This document shows, in pieces, positions 13,550 through 24,965 of a stretch of DNA of 64,000 nt. Source of the DNA: Nemania diffusa (taxonomy: Eukaryota > Ascomycota > Sordariomycetes > Xylariales > Xylariaceae); assembly GCA_038501195.1 (NCBI GenBank), contig JBBPUQ010000005.1:620001-684000 (forward strand), written 5' to 3'. Each line of letters opens with the position of its first letter. Position 1 is the stretch's first letter. Both the position numbers and the translations under genes were made by a program. Below the pieces are notes generated by a model, which did no database searches, was not told where the DNA came from, and saw only the letters and a program-made list of their open reading frames with translations.

Positions 13550-14344
13550 CGCGTCTGTGGTGATGTGTTGTAGATTTGCCAATTCATATATCCTCAACCC
13601 TCCACGCTCGATTTCGGTGTCGTGGTCGCGTGCACTTCGCTGCGACTGGTGTTCCCGTCGCACGAACAAGTTAACGCCCGAGCCAATTGATCTTATTCAA
13701 TATTCTTCGCCGTCCTAAAAAGATGAATGTCGTGTCCGCCCTCCAACGCTACAACACAATATCGACTGCTTCCCCGGAGCCGGAGCAGCGGTATCTAGGT
13801 GGCCTTCGCGCAGGTCTGGCGCGGCATTTGCCGGGGCGTACGTAACCGAGATCGATCGAACGAGAGTGCGCAGGAATTGGAATGTGCGAGGTGTAACTGC
13901 GAGTGCGAATAAACAATTGAATCAAGTAGTAAGCATGTCCCTTTTCAGAATACGGGTCGAAGGTGTGAACACAGAGCACCTCAACTCCCTAGGTACGTAC
14001 TTACACGGTATCGAGAGAGGTGTTGCAAAATAATGAGGACAGCTTTCATTCAGCCTCTATTACTCGCCCAATGCACCTCGCTCTATCCCTGTCTGGAAGC
14101 TGCAGGGTCCGCTGGTCTAGACGGGATGGCGGGTCTTTGCCTTGAACCGGGCGCGCTAATTGCGCTTACCTAAGGCTACCTAGATACTTCAGGTAAGTAT
14201 AAGTATATGGCGGTTCACTGCTGAGAGCTTGACAACTTCATACGAACCTCAAGTATCTATTCTTCCCCCTATACTCAGCGCTCCCCACAGGTAAAACAAT
14301 ACTTTGACTGCTTGACAGATAACTTGACTAACTAAGGCACAAAT
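13550..14344. other. ERV41 upstream region up to the AT-rich boundary
   Basis: No convincing gene. The stretch serves as the ERV41 promoter side (minus strand) and carries an ATTGG-type CCAAT box (CCAATTG near 13683) and further AGGTA/ACCTA words near 14170-14205. Composition collapses to AT-rich at about 14345. Confidence 0.45.
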
Positions 14345-14841
14345 AAAAGGTTTGAATTTATTTATAGGCAAATCAAATATTTCTTATTTTATTTGTGTTT
14401 ACTAGCTATTTTTAAATAATTTTTTATTTTTTTTTATTTTTTTTTTATTATTTTTTTAATAAAAAAAAAGCTATTTAAAAAGTATATTTTATAATGCTTT
14501 TTTATTTAAATAATAGTTTATTTTAAAACTTATATTAATTAATTAATAAAAACTTTTTTTTATTTAATAAGTTTATATATTTATTTATTTATTTAGTTAA
14601 TATTAATTTAATTATAGCTTTTTAAATTAACTATTTTTTTTTTATTATAAATTATTTTTAACTTTTAATTTTTAATTATTTACAACTTTATATATTTTAT
14701 ATATAATATTAAATTATTATTAAATTTATATTTAGTATAACTAAAACTATTTAACAATATTATTTTTGTAATAGTGCTGTTTTTTTTTTTAGTACTGTAA
14801 TTAAAAATATGTTAAATTTTTTTAGCTAATACTTTTTTTAA

Positions 14842-14883
<42 letters not shown>

Positions 14884-17800
14884 GTTATATATATTGTAAT
14901 TTAAACTATAAAAACATTATTTTTAAACTTAGTTTTTTTTTAGCTTAATAACTATTTATTTTTATATAAGTTTTTTTATAAAGTTGATTTTAATTAATAA
15001 AAAACTTTTTTTTTTTAAACTTTTTTATTATTTTTATAATTATATTTTTGTTTTTTTTATTAATAATATTATTTGTTTTTTAATTTATATTAAAATAACT
15101 AATATATTTAAAACTAATATATTTTTAACTATTTATTTATATTTATTTTATAAGTTTTTACTAAATTATTAATTTAATTAATTTGTTTTAATTAATATTA
15201 TTTATTATTATTTTTTATTATTTACTTTTTTTTACTATTTTTATTATTTTTATTTTTATATTTTTGTTTTTATTATTACAAGTGTTATAGTTATTATTAA
15301 AAAAACAAAATATTTTAAATTAATATATTTTTTGCTTTATAAAAATATGTTTTTTAAAATATTTTTATTTTTAGTTTTAACTTTTTAATAAATTTATTTT
15401 TTACTTTTTTTATTATATTTAATTAAATAGTATATTAATAACAATGTTATTATATAGTTTTTAATAGCACTTTTTTAAAATATAACATATTATTATTTTT
15501 AAATAAATATTACTTTTTTATATATATATATTAAAACTAAAAATTTAACTAGTAACAAAGTAGTTTATAAGTTAAAATATAATGTAACAACTTTTTTAAA
15601 GCTTAAAGTTTTTAAATACTTTTTATAAAACAGTTTATTTATAAATAAGTTATTATTTTAACTTTTAATATATTAAATAATTTAACTTAATATATTTTTT
15701 TTTAAATTTAAATTTTTAATAAAAACTATATATTTTATACTTAGTTTTTTTTTTATATAAGTTTAAATATTTTAAACTATAATGTATATTTTGTATTAGT
15801 TATTTTTAGCAACTTTAATATTTTAATTAAAAATAAAAAAATATAGCTTTGTTATTATTATAAAAATAAATAATATATTAAAATATTAAATATAAAAGTT
15901 ATAAATTTAATTAAATATTACTTTTGTTTAAAATATAATATTAATATTAACTTTTAATTTTAATTATTATTTGCTATTATTATTATTTTTTAATAATTTT
16001 AAGCTATAGCTAATTTATATACTATAAAATTAATTATTTAATAAAAACAACTGTTAATTTATTTTTATATTTTATTTAATATATTGTTTAATTTATTTTA
16101 ATGTTAAAAGTTTAAATTTATAATTAAATTTTTAAACTTTTAATTAGTTTTAATTTTAGTAATAAGTTAGTTTACTATTATTTAATAAGTTAAAATTATT
16201 TTTAAACTAACTTTTAAAATTATTATAACTAAAATTGCTACTGCTAAGTTTAAAATTTATGTTTTTTTTAATTTATAAAAGTTATTTTTTAAAAAAAATA
16301 TTATTAATATTATAAACTACTATATTAATTAAAACTAAAAGCTATATATAAAACTTTTAAGTTTTTAATATATTACTAGTTTATATTTTGCTAAAAACAT
16401 TAAATTATATATTTATAAAATTATTAAACAATTTAATTTATAATTTAAACTAAAGTTTTTTATTTTAAATAATGTTAATATAAACAATAAAACTTTAATA
16501 ATTTTTTTATAACATTTTTTATTTAAATTTAATAATTTTAAATATTTATTTAAAAACAAAGTTAAAACTTTTATTTAATAATATAAAACTTACTGCTAAA
16601 GCTATATTATTAATATTATTATATAATTTATTATTTTTAACAAAGTTAATAATAAATTTTTTAAGTTTTTTGTTTTAATATTAATTAAAAAAAGTTATTT
16701 TATTAATATATAAATTAAAACTATTTTTTAATGTTATAATATTTTTTGTAATAAAGTTAAAAGTAGTAATATTAATAAAACAGTTTATAAAAAAAATATT
16801 AACAAATTTATTAATAACAAAAATAATATTATTTTTAAAAACTTTAATATATTTAAATTAACTAATATTTTGTTTAATAATATAAATATTTTTTATTAAA
16901 ACTTTATAGTAAAAATTAAAAATAATATTTGTTAGAATTTTTTTTTAACTAAAATTTATAACTTTGTTACTTTTAAAAACTTTTTTTTTAAATTATATAT
17001 AATATTATATAACAACTTTAATTTTAACAAATATATTTTTGCTAATTATATATTTAAAACAAAAAACTAAAAAGTTTATTGTAAAATTAATGCTATTTTA
17101 AACTTTTTTACTTAAACAATGTTTTAATATAAAAATAATAAAATTAGTTTATTTGATATTATAGCTTTTTTTAAAAAATTTAAAAATTATTTATATATTT
17201 ATTTAGTTTATTTTTATTTTTTTAAAAAAAAAAAAAAAAAAAAAAAGCTTAAAGTTTTATTTTTATAATTTTAGCTATTATTATTTATATAACTTTTTAT
17301 ATTTAACTATTGTTTATTTTATTAATAACTTATTTTTATTTAATAAAACTTAAAAACTATAATAGCTTTTTATATTTATAAAAAATAATGCTGTTTTATT
17401 AATTATTAAGCTAATATATATATTTTAAATATTATTAATATAAATAAAATTTGCATTAGTTTTTAATAAGTATATAAAAAGCTATAAAAATATAAACAAT
17501 TGTTTAAAAAAATGTTTGTTTATTAAACAGCTGTTGTTTTTTATTTAAATATATAACTAAAAAACTTTTAAAAAAAAAACTTTATAAAAGTTAAAAAAAT
17601 TTATTAACAAATTAAAATATACTAAAAAAACTAATATACTAATAATATTATATCTAAAATTATTGTTATTATTTTATTTATTTTTAAACTTATTTTTAAA
17701 AAGTTTATAAATAAAATTTATAATAAATTTAATTTAAACAATAATAAAAAAGCTTATAAAAATAAATTAAACTATTATTTAGTTTTTAATAAAATTAGCT

Positions 17801-18850
17801 ATTTAAAACTAAATTGTAACTTTTTATAATAATAACAAATTAAATAACAATAGCTTTTTTTTAAAAAATTTAAAAATTATTTATATATTTATTTAGTTTA
17901 TTTTTATATTTTTTATAAAAAAAAAAAAAAAAGCTTAAAGTTTTATTTTTATAATTTTAGCTATTATTATTTATATAACTTTTTATATTTAACTATTGTT
18001 TATTTTATTAATAACTTATTTTTATTTAATAAAACTTAAAAACTATAATAGCTTTTTATATTTATAAAAAATAATCTGTTTTATTAATTATTAAGCTAAT
18101 ATATATATTTTAAATATTATTAATATAAATAAAATTTGCATTAGTTTTTAATAAGTATATAAAAAGCTATAAAAATATAAACAATTGTTTAAAAAAATGT
18201 TTGTTTATTAAACAGCTGTTGTTTTTTATTTAAATATATAACTAAAAAACTTTTAAAAAAAAAACTTTATAAAAGTTAAAAAAATTTATTAACAAATTAA
18301 AATATACTAAAAAAACTAATATACTAATAATATTATATCTAAAATTATTGTTATTATTTTATTTATTTTTAAACTTATTTTTAAAAAGTTTATAAATAAA
18401 ATTTATAATAAATTTAATTTAAACAATAATAAAAAAGCTTATAAAAATAAATTAAACTATTATTTAGTTTTTAATAAAATTAGCTATTTAAAACTAAATT
18501 GTAACTTTTTATAATAATAACAAATTAAATAACAATAGTTTTTTATATTAAATTAGTTTGCTATTAATATACTGTTTATACTAGCGATATTAGCTAAATA
18601 TAAAAAAATATTTAGCTAATATAAACTTATAATAATTTTATAACAACTATTTATTAAAACAAACATTTTAAAAACTATTTAATATTTACAGTATTAGCTA
18701 CAAAAAAATTTAAACAGCTTATAAGCAGCAATTAAAACAAGCAAAAACTTTAACAAAAGTTTTAGTTTTAACTAACTAATATATTTAACGCTTTTAATTT
18801 ATTTAATTTATTTGATTAAATAATTGTTTAATTAAAACAACAGATTTAAC
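14345..18850. repeat. AT-rich, RIP-like degenerate block
   Basis: Nearly pure A/T sequence with no coding signal, a T run of about 40 bases ending at 14880, and an internal 0.69-kb tandem duplication listed separately. The 3' edge is gradual: short GC-bearing stretches reappear from about 18780. Interpreted as RIP-destroyed repeats, but the original element cannot be named. Confidence 0.8.
17162..18538 (+). repeat. Tandem direct duplication, two copies of about 688 bp
   Basis: Copy 1 spans about 17162-17850 and copy 2 about 17851-18538. They match almost base for base, for example AAGCTTAAAGTTTTATTTTT in both. The differences I see are the length and context of a poly-A run (near 17220-17245 versus 17915-17932) and a missing base (AATAATGCTG versus AATAATCTG). 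No wholesale C/T or G/A differences separate the copies, so the duplication seems younger than the RIP-like mutation of this block. Confidence 0.85.
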
Positions 18851-19279
18851 TAAACAAGTTAAATAAGCGCTTTTTGCGATCAATTAAAGCAAATCACGTC
18901 AAAAGCCGTTTATTTAACTTGTTTTACCTGTGTAGAGCGCTGCCTATACTTAATACTATCATCTTTAACATGCCATTATATTATATAAGGACTTTTCTCA
19001 TATATCATTGTCATGTACGAAACCAAATTAAGATATGACGTCTACCCGTCTTCATTTACACCAGTATAACAGCGAATAGAGCCGTCAATAAGACGCGCGC
19101 TTTGAGAACCTCGTATTAGCTTGATACATCAATTTCTACTAGAGCTATTTATTTTAAATGAAGGATAGATTTCTCAGATTGTCTATGTAGTAGTCGCTCT
19201 CATTCTCTACCTCGATGTATTGTTAAGTTAGATTCGATAGGTCGCTTCGTGTTACATGAGAGACGTCTGATTTGCCCGT

Positions 19280-19305
19280 GGCCTGGGCATATAAAAGCCC
19301 AGGCC
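19280..19305 (+). promoter_or_regulatory. TATA box in the loop of a perfect 9-bp inverted repeat
   Basis: GGCCTGGGC (19280-19288) and GCCCAGGCC (19297-19305) are perfect reverse complements separated by an 8-base spacer, ATATAAAA. The TATA box (19290-19296) lies about 70 bases upstream of the ATG at 19367 and is followed by a pyrimidine-rich leader, so this is very likely the core promoter of the next gene. The flanking palindrome may be an operator-like binding site or a cruciform; that is inference. Confidence 0.6.
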
Positions 19306-19366
19306 CCCTTCAACCGTCTTGACACACCTCCGAACACCACGTTCCACATCTCAGCATCTATCCCCC

Positions 19367-20925
19367 ATGGTAAGCATGACCTAGAACCGATGAATAGGAC
19401 CGTTTCTTCTTTTTTTTAGCATCATCTCCATCATAATTCATTCGCTAAAACAATTTCCAGGCAACAGCTGATCCATATGACGCGCCAAGACGATGCGCTA
19501 CCGATCTCGCGCAACTCGTTCAGAGTCAAGCCTCCCAGTTTCTACAGAATGATAGACAAATAAAAGGTATTAGTTACAGGTACAGCTGGGTGCTGAAGTG
19601 CGTCTTGACTTATGAAAAAAAATAGTTCCGCCGCAAGCGTCAAAATTAAGAGCCCGGATCATCAGTATAATGGAGCTCATCCGAGACGAGGGACTTAACA
19701 CTCCGAGATTTGATCGCCAGATACAAGAAATACGCGACATTATGGAGAGATTATACAACTATTACTCCTCCCCACAAAATAAGAACCTTTGGTCAAGGGT
19801 CTTGCGCCGATTTGGTAGAGACTCGAAATTCAATTCCATAGTAGATGAGTTAAAAGAAGCAATAGGAACGCTAGAAATGGTCAGTCTACTTATACTTGAC
19901 TAAATCTTTCGCAAGAACTTGAACAGGCTAACCAGCCTGTTTCATCAGCGTCAGGATATCCAGTCCAGGAAAAAGATGATCGATCTTCGGAAACAAGCAA
20001 GTTTCATGCATGAACGCTATTCGAACGCAAAGTTGGCTACAATACTCGAACAGTCAACCGAGCGATGGTGTCCATGCAAACCGTGTGTGACCGTCTTAAC
20101 TAGGTGTACAAGCGTGAATACGACAATGAAAGCCGCGTCTAGCAATGTTCGGATTCGGCTGTCCCTCAGCGCGGATTTCCGAGCCGCCTGCAGCAATCTA
20201 GCCGGCTACTTCTCCTGTTGTTCTTTGCCTGTCCACGAGATCTTCCCTATCTCTAGGTGCAAACCTGGAGAAATTAGACTCGAAACTAGGATCGACGCAC
20301 TGACTCCTATGATTATTTGGGTGCATTACAACGTATTGATCATTGCAGAACTACAGTTACCAGACTACGGTAAATCGTTGGCACCCCCGAACGCCGAGTC
20401 TGTGAGAGCATTCAACTCGTTGATTGAGAGACTGTTCCATAGCATTCGCGAAGGCTGTGTCACGACGGTAGAAGAAGTGTCCCGGCCGAAGCTAGCAGAG
20501 AAGCAAATTTCTAGCGCATACGTTGGAGATAACTTTGTTGTGAGTATAGCCGTCGATCGACCGTGTTTCCATGACGTGGAATGCGAGAGCCATGTAAGTC
20601 GCACTCCTCATTTATTTCCACCACATATTCCCTGGTAGATAAGGATGCCAGAAATTTCCTAGTCTGGGTGCGCCTAGGCTAGGCAGAAAATGTCTCGTCC
20701 CCGCCGTCAACTTGAGCTGATTTAGGATGGACACTCTATTAACAAACGTGATTCGGAACACAGAAAATTGTCTATGCAAAAGCCGAGAGCATCGAGTCTG
20801 GCTATAAGTTTACTTTTCTAGCGCTCAAGCCAGGCGACGTCTCTATCAACTTCCATTTTGCGGACACTAGTACGTATAATGTCAGCAGTACTGCGATCAA
20901 GATCCACGTAGATGTAGGAAATTAA
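19367..20925 (+). CDS. Unrecognised protein: helical N-terminal region plus beta-rich C-terminal domain
   Basis: Five exons (19367-19369, 19461-19566, 19626-19879, 19949-20593, 20764-20925) join in phase to about 389 residues. The first exon is only the ATG. Intron 3 is assigned 19880-19948 because GGCTAAC then TTTCATCAG form a good branch point and acceptor. Residues about 35-120 are strongly helical (IMERLYNYYSSPQNKNLW, then RRFGRDSKFNSIVDELKE), reminiscent of N-terminal domains of fungal STAND or HeLo-type proteins, though I cannot assign one. The middle is cysteine-rich (WCPCKPC) and hydrophobic. The last about 75 residues (YVGDNFVVSI ... GYKFTFLALKPGDVSINF) look like an Ig-like beta sandwich, loosely similar to chagasin-type inhibitors. 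No function is claimed. A strong TATA promoter lies upstream. Confidence 0.55.
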
Positions 20926-21036
20926 GTCCGTTGGTAGGCTTTATAAAGTCGGGGTAGTTCAGGTTGAATTTGAATCATTAATCACTTTTAAATACTCATT
21001 ACAAGTCTTTACTAGTACTATTACTAAACTGAACAC

Positions 21037-21314
21037 TGAGACGGTGTGGGCGACACGACCACGTGGGGATTAGGTTGATTAGGTCATCAAGACTTTGTTT
21101 TTCTTTTTCTATTTAAGATAGTTAGCTAAAGCTAGCACTTCTTACACATAGCCACGCCTCTCAGCAGCCCCTTCGAGGGCCTGCTACTCCAAAATATACG
21201 TTTGGGTCACCAGAATACTGTTTTCCTTAGCCTCAAAATCTCTAGAAGTGATCGATATGACAGTGGTTAGTCCTCTAGAGTGCGTAGTGTGTGGGTGTTA
21301 CACACTTCGTTTCA
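21037..21314 (+). mobile_element. Solo-LTR-like or MITE-like repeat, copy 1
   Basis: The repeat begins TGAGACGGTGTGGGC and ends CACACTTCGTTTCA: TG...CA termini with a short inverted terminal repeat. It is flanked by ACAC on both sides (21033-21036 and 21315-21318), a 4-bp target duplication. A clearly homologous copy lies inverted at 36026-36274. Shared internal words include TCTAGAAGTGATCGATATGA and CTCTAGAGTGCG. No coding capacity. The TG...CA ends suggest a solo LTR; a non-autonomous DNA element remains possible. Confidence 0.7.
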
Positions 21315-21341
21315 ACACCTAAATAGTTTTTAAGTTGCTAA

Positions 21342-21375
21342 TGTGGCAGTGCGGGTAAACCTGCACTCGAAAGTA
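21342..21375 (+). repeat. Dispersed near-palindromic motif, copy 1
   Basis: The word beginning TGTGGCAGTGCGGGTAAACC and continuing with TGCACTCGA recurs at 37805-37833 in the same orientation. It contains the imperfect palindrome AGTGCGGGTAAACCTGCACT. It may be the terminus of a transposon, but I cannot find the other end here. Confidence 0.6.
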
Positions 21376-21418
21376 AGGGGGCAACCACCTCGTTGCAAAC
21401 GCTTACTTAAGAACAGGA

Positions 21419-24400
21419 CTATAGTAAAAGCTCGGCAAGGAGTTGCTTCTTCCCTTTTACCAACGCGATAGACTAACATGACAAGATTTTAGTTAGAAGA
21501 GACGCTATTACGCAACATCTTACTCGATTTATTTAGGGTAAATGAGGATAGCCTACTTCTTCGATGGAATCTTTCATCACGTAACGCATGGTTACCACTG
21601 GGCGGCGCTGACCCATTCTATGCACCCTGGACAATGCTTGTTCTTCACTAGCAGGATTCCATTGGGGCTCGAGAAGATGGACTCGAGATGCGGCCGTCAG
21701 ATCGAGCCTGGTCTTTGTAAGTTTTGAATATTGTGTAATTATGCGCAAGGGAAACTCACCCAACACCACCACAGGAAATCGTCACTAGGATCACCTTAAT
21801 CACCTCATATTCTCTGAACTCCTGGATCGTCCGCTCCCTGTTCAATAAAGAGACGGACCCGTCGATACGCACGCAGCGGATGGAAGCCGCGGTAAGGGCT
21901 TTCTGGGCAACTGTGAGGCTACTCGTCCAGAAAGAAAACACAACACTGAATTTGACGTGTAAGTTATCTACCGTGCTTCGTTTTCGTTCGAATGGGGATA
22001 CTCACTGTTTATCTGCTAGGTTGCTTCGTATTTCTTGGACAAGCGCGCCTATCTTGCTTGTTTCCGCAGGATAGGTATCTGGTAGCGGTTGTTCATTTCT
22101 GGCTACCTGGACTACCGTTGGGGATAGTGGGCGGAGCACACACAGAGATTCTTCGCAACAGGAGAATCGCATGGCCGTCTGAGAGTTACTTAGCTCCACA
22201 CAGCTGCTACAGTATAAGTTGCAGCACTCGGAGTAGTATGCGTATGGTGAGGAGTGTGCGGTGCTTGGTGAGTCGGTATTAATGTCAATAATTTGACTAC
22301 ACTCCTTGCATGCCGTCCCTCCCAATGCGACTTCCGAAGCCAATACTGTATTGACTGAGGCATCGCTTTCAGGTATGGTTGCAACAGTCTGCTCACTCAT
22401 AATAGGAGTCGTTATTGAACACACGCCGAGGTTGCAAAATAGCCGCAGCTTAATGATTAACTGGATCGCACTCATCGAAAAATGTGCCTCAGAGGAATGT
22501 GAGGTCCCATGACAGGGAAGTTCTCGAAATGAATTCTCGATCTTCTGATACGCCCGTTTCTCTTCAGCAAAGAACTCTACTGTTTTGGTGAAGTCTTGTC
22601 GAGCAGGGAGAGAAATGATGCTCATAGAGCGCCGGATCATAATGGGCCGACAGAGCGCCTTTAATCTCCTAGCACCCTCTTCGATATCTCCCCGCCGAAA
22701 GAATTCAATAATGTCTTCGTCGAACGACTTGGCACGGTCATACGGTGGGAAATGAAGAAACCTTAGAAGCCCCCCGATATCTGCGAAACTATTTTGAATC
22801 GGCGTACCTGTAATTGCCCAGCGAGAGACGGACCTTAGTGCCGAGATGGCAGAAGAAGTAGCCGTTCTATTTCTAATGACATGTGCTAAGATAGTTTAGT
22901 CAGCCATGATGAAAATTGCTGTAGGTCAATGAAGAGATTTTTGTAGGCTGACCTTCGTCAAGTATAATTCTGCGCCACTGGCGCCCGTAAAGAATGCTGT
23001 CTCCCATGCATTTATACTTATGTTCTGCTTGAACGGTTCCGTAGGTAGTGAGAACCACGTCAGGGCATGTCGAATCCAAATCGCCGATCAGCCGACTTTT
23101 CCTATGATGCCTACCCCAAGACAAGGTTGAGGGATGCAAATGACTACACATGTACTATTAGAGAAATCCCCAGTTGACCTAAAGGCAGGTGATAAAGTCC
23201 TACCAGCCCAATTGATACTCCCAGACACTTATAACTGGTGTTGATGTCAGTACTAAGAATGTAAGCCAAAATGCCTCATTATCTTACGTGACAAAGGTAC
23301 AACAACAAGCGTGGCCATGGGAGATCCAGTAGTTAAGACAAAATGACCTTCCTGCGGCTGCCGCTGTAACTCTCTGTCGGCCGCAATGAGGGATATCATT
23401 TCTAGTGTCTTGCCCAGGCCCATCTCGTCAGCCAGAATCCCTCCATTCCAAAAGGGTGGCGGGATGATTTGGTAAGAACCAGTTATCTCGTTAACATAAC
23501 TGCATTCGTTAGCAGGCTAAATATCAAATGTTTTGAGGTGATGAGCTTACGTCGAAGATCCATCTATCAGAGTCCTTGCTTGCCAGACATGCTCCATCTT
23601 CTTCGGGCCTTCACGATCGACGAAGAACCGCAGGGCTTGCTTTTGGTGCCTAATGAATGAAGAATGAGTAATTTGTCACTATGAAGTATTATATAACTGC
23701 ACGAAGCTCAATGACGTACCGATGAAGCTCCGTCTTGAGTGCGGCCGGCTGCGGCCACTCAGGCAGGTCCTCCGTCGTCTCGAGGGCCTGTAGAGAGTTT
23801 GACACGGTAAAGCCATCGAGTTGTAAGTCAGGACTTTGCAGCTCAAATGTCATCCTTGGGGTCTCGAATAATGTAGACAGACAATGGGGATTTTTGTAAG
23901 GCACGTTACGCTCGCAGCTGAAGGGATCCTGAAGGACATAACCACACCGATCCAGAAAATCCCCAGCCTCTTCGCTTACATCTTCCGGTCCGTAGATTAT
24001 AGCAGAAGCCAGTGCGACAGGCTCTGTCGCCCTTTTTCGGGATCTCTGGCACGTAATCGTCTTGAGCATTAACTGGATCTCTATATCGTCCTCGGCATTG
24101 AACTTGGATAGACACTTCACAGCTCTATCCTCGAGCTTTCCCACGCAGGCCTCATCCGAGCTTCGTTGTACAATTCCATCCTCGTTGAGATGTGCAGAAA
24201 TAAGGGTGGGGTTGTCTATAATGACAGCGGTCGGAATAGATATAATTGGCAGATTTTCGAGCTGCAAGACACCCGTGTTCAGTTTCAGCTGGCGGGAAGT
24301 AAATTCAAATGCGATTGCCCTTACCATTCCGTAGCAAACAAGATTGTCAGTTTTCGAGTCGTCGATCTCGGCGGCACGGGAAGCCGCCGCATCTGGGTGA

Positions 24401-24543
24401 ACGTTGACCGCTTCGCAATCACGACTAATTTCTTCCCTAACGCAGGGGGAGAGAACAGGTTCTGAATTGCTCAGAGAGGGTTTTTTGATCTCGGGGTGGT
24501 CGAGTCGTCGCCGTTTCCATTGACGCCCGTCTTCGTCTTCCAT
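21419..24543 (-). CDS. SNF2-family DNA translocase/helicase, Rad5/HLTF-like
   Basis: Nine exons (24543-23720, 23649-23551, 23499-23288, 23252-23204, 23143-22953, 22885-22006, 21945-21760, 21707-21557, 21472-21419) join in phase to 881 residues. Walker A is DEMGLGKT. The DEAH box (DEAHVIRN) and TGTPIQN follow, then the C-terminal helicase half with VVFSFWTSSL, GGVGLDLTAASRVHLLEPQW and the arginine-finger motif SRVHRMGQ. Between the lobes is a Cys cluster (ACKEC ... CCNLYCSSC), a degenerate RING as in Rad5/HLTF-type post-replication repair ligases. The N-terminal 275 residues are polar and carry a basic KRRR. The protein would act on chromatin or stalled forks in the nucleus. Its start is head-to-head with the NACHT-WD40 gene. 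The degenerate RING makes ligase activity uncertain. Confidence 0.85.
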
Positions 24544-24965
24544 GTAGCGTCATACAGACTCATACCCCCCGTAAAGAGTAGGTACTTATGAAATAGGTAT
24601 GGTTAAGGCAACACAGCGACGAGGCGACGCACAAATGGAGTCTTTACGTATCGAAGTCGAAGGCGATCGATGATCCATCGGGTAGAAGTGAAGTGTGGAG
24701 GATTATGCGCGAAAGAAAAGTCGTGTGGTCAGCCAGAGCCCGACCACCGACTTCCACCATGTCAACGCCAACACCTGCATAGCCCCCAAATAGGCATTCA
24801 TAAGGCATTCACAAGGCATTCATAAGGCATTATAGTTTATTAGGTACTACTGAGAGGATCTCTCAATACCCCACTTGCGCCCCAAATCGCGTGCAGACAT
24901 TCTTTTTTCCCTCCGTGTTTGATGCAAAACGTGCACAACTATAGACTTCAACCCTGCTGAACGAG
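24544..24965. promoter_or_regulatory. Divergent promoter region with an 11-bp tandem repeat
   Basis: This 422-bp stretch separates the head-to-head starts of the helicase (-) and the NACHT-WD40 gene (+). At 24793-24834 the unit GGCATTCATAA is repeated about four times (one unit reads GGCATTCACAA). It is centrally placed to influence both genes, but no known factor site is recognised. Confidence 0.5.

Larger units (their letters stand above)
20926..21418. other. Intergenic with a solo-LTR-like insert and a short palindromic motif
   Basis: Apart from the repeat at 21037-21314 and the motif at 21342-21375, both listed separately, this stretch should only contain the 3' ends of the flanking genes. 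Confidence 0.5.

Noticed and set aside
13749..13979. Short open frame upstream of ERV41
   Set aside because: No recognisable pattern, and it overlaps the promoter region of ERV41.
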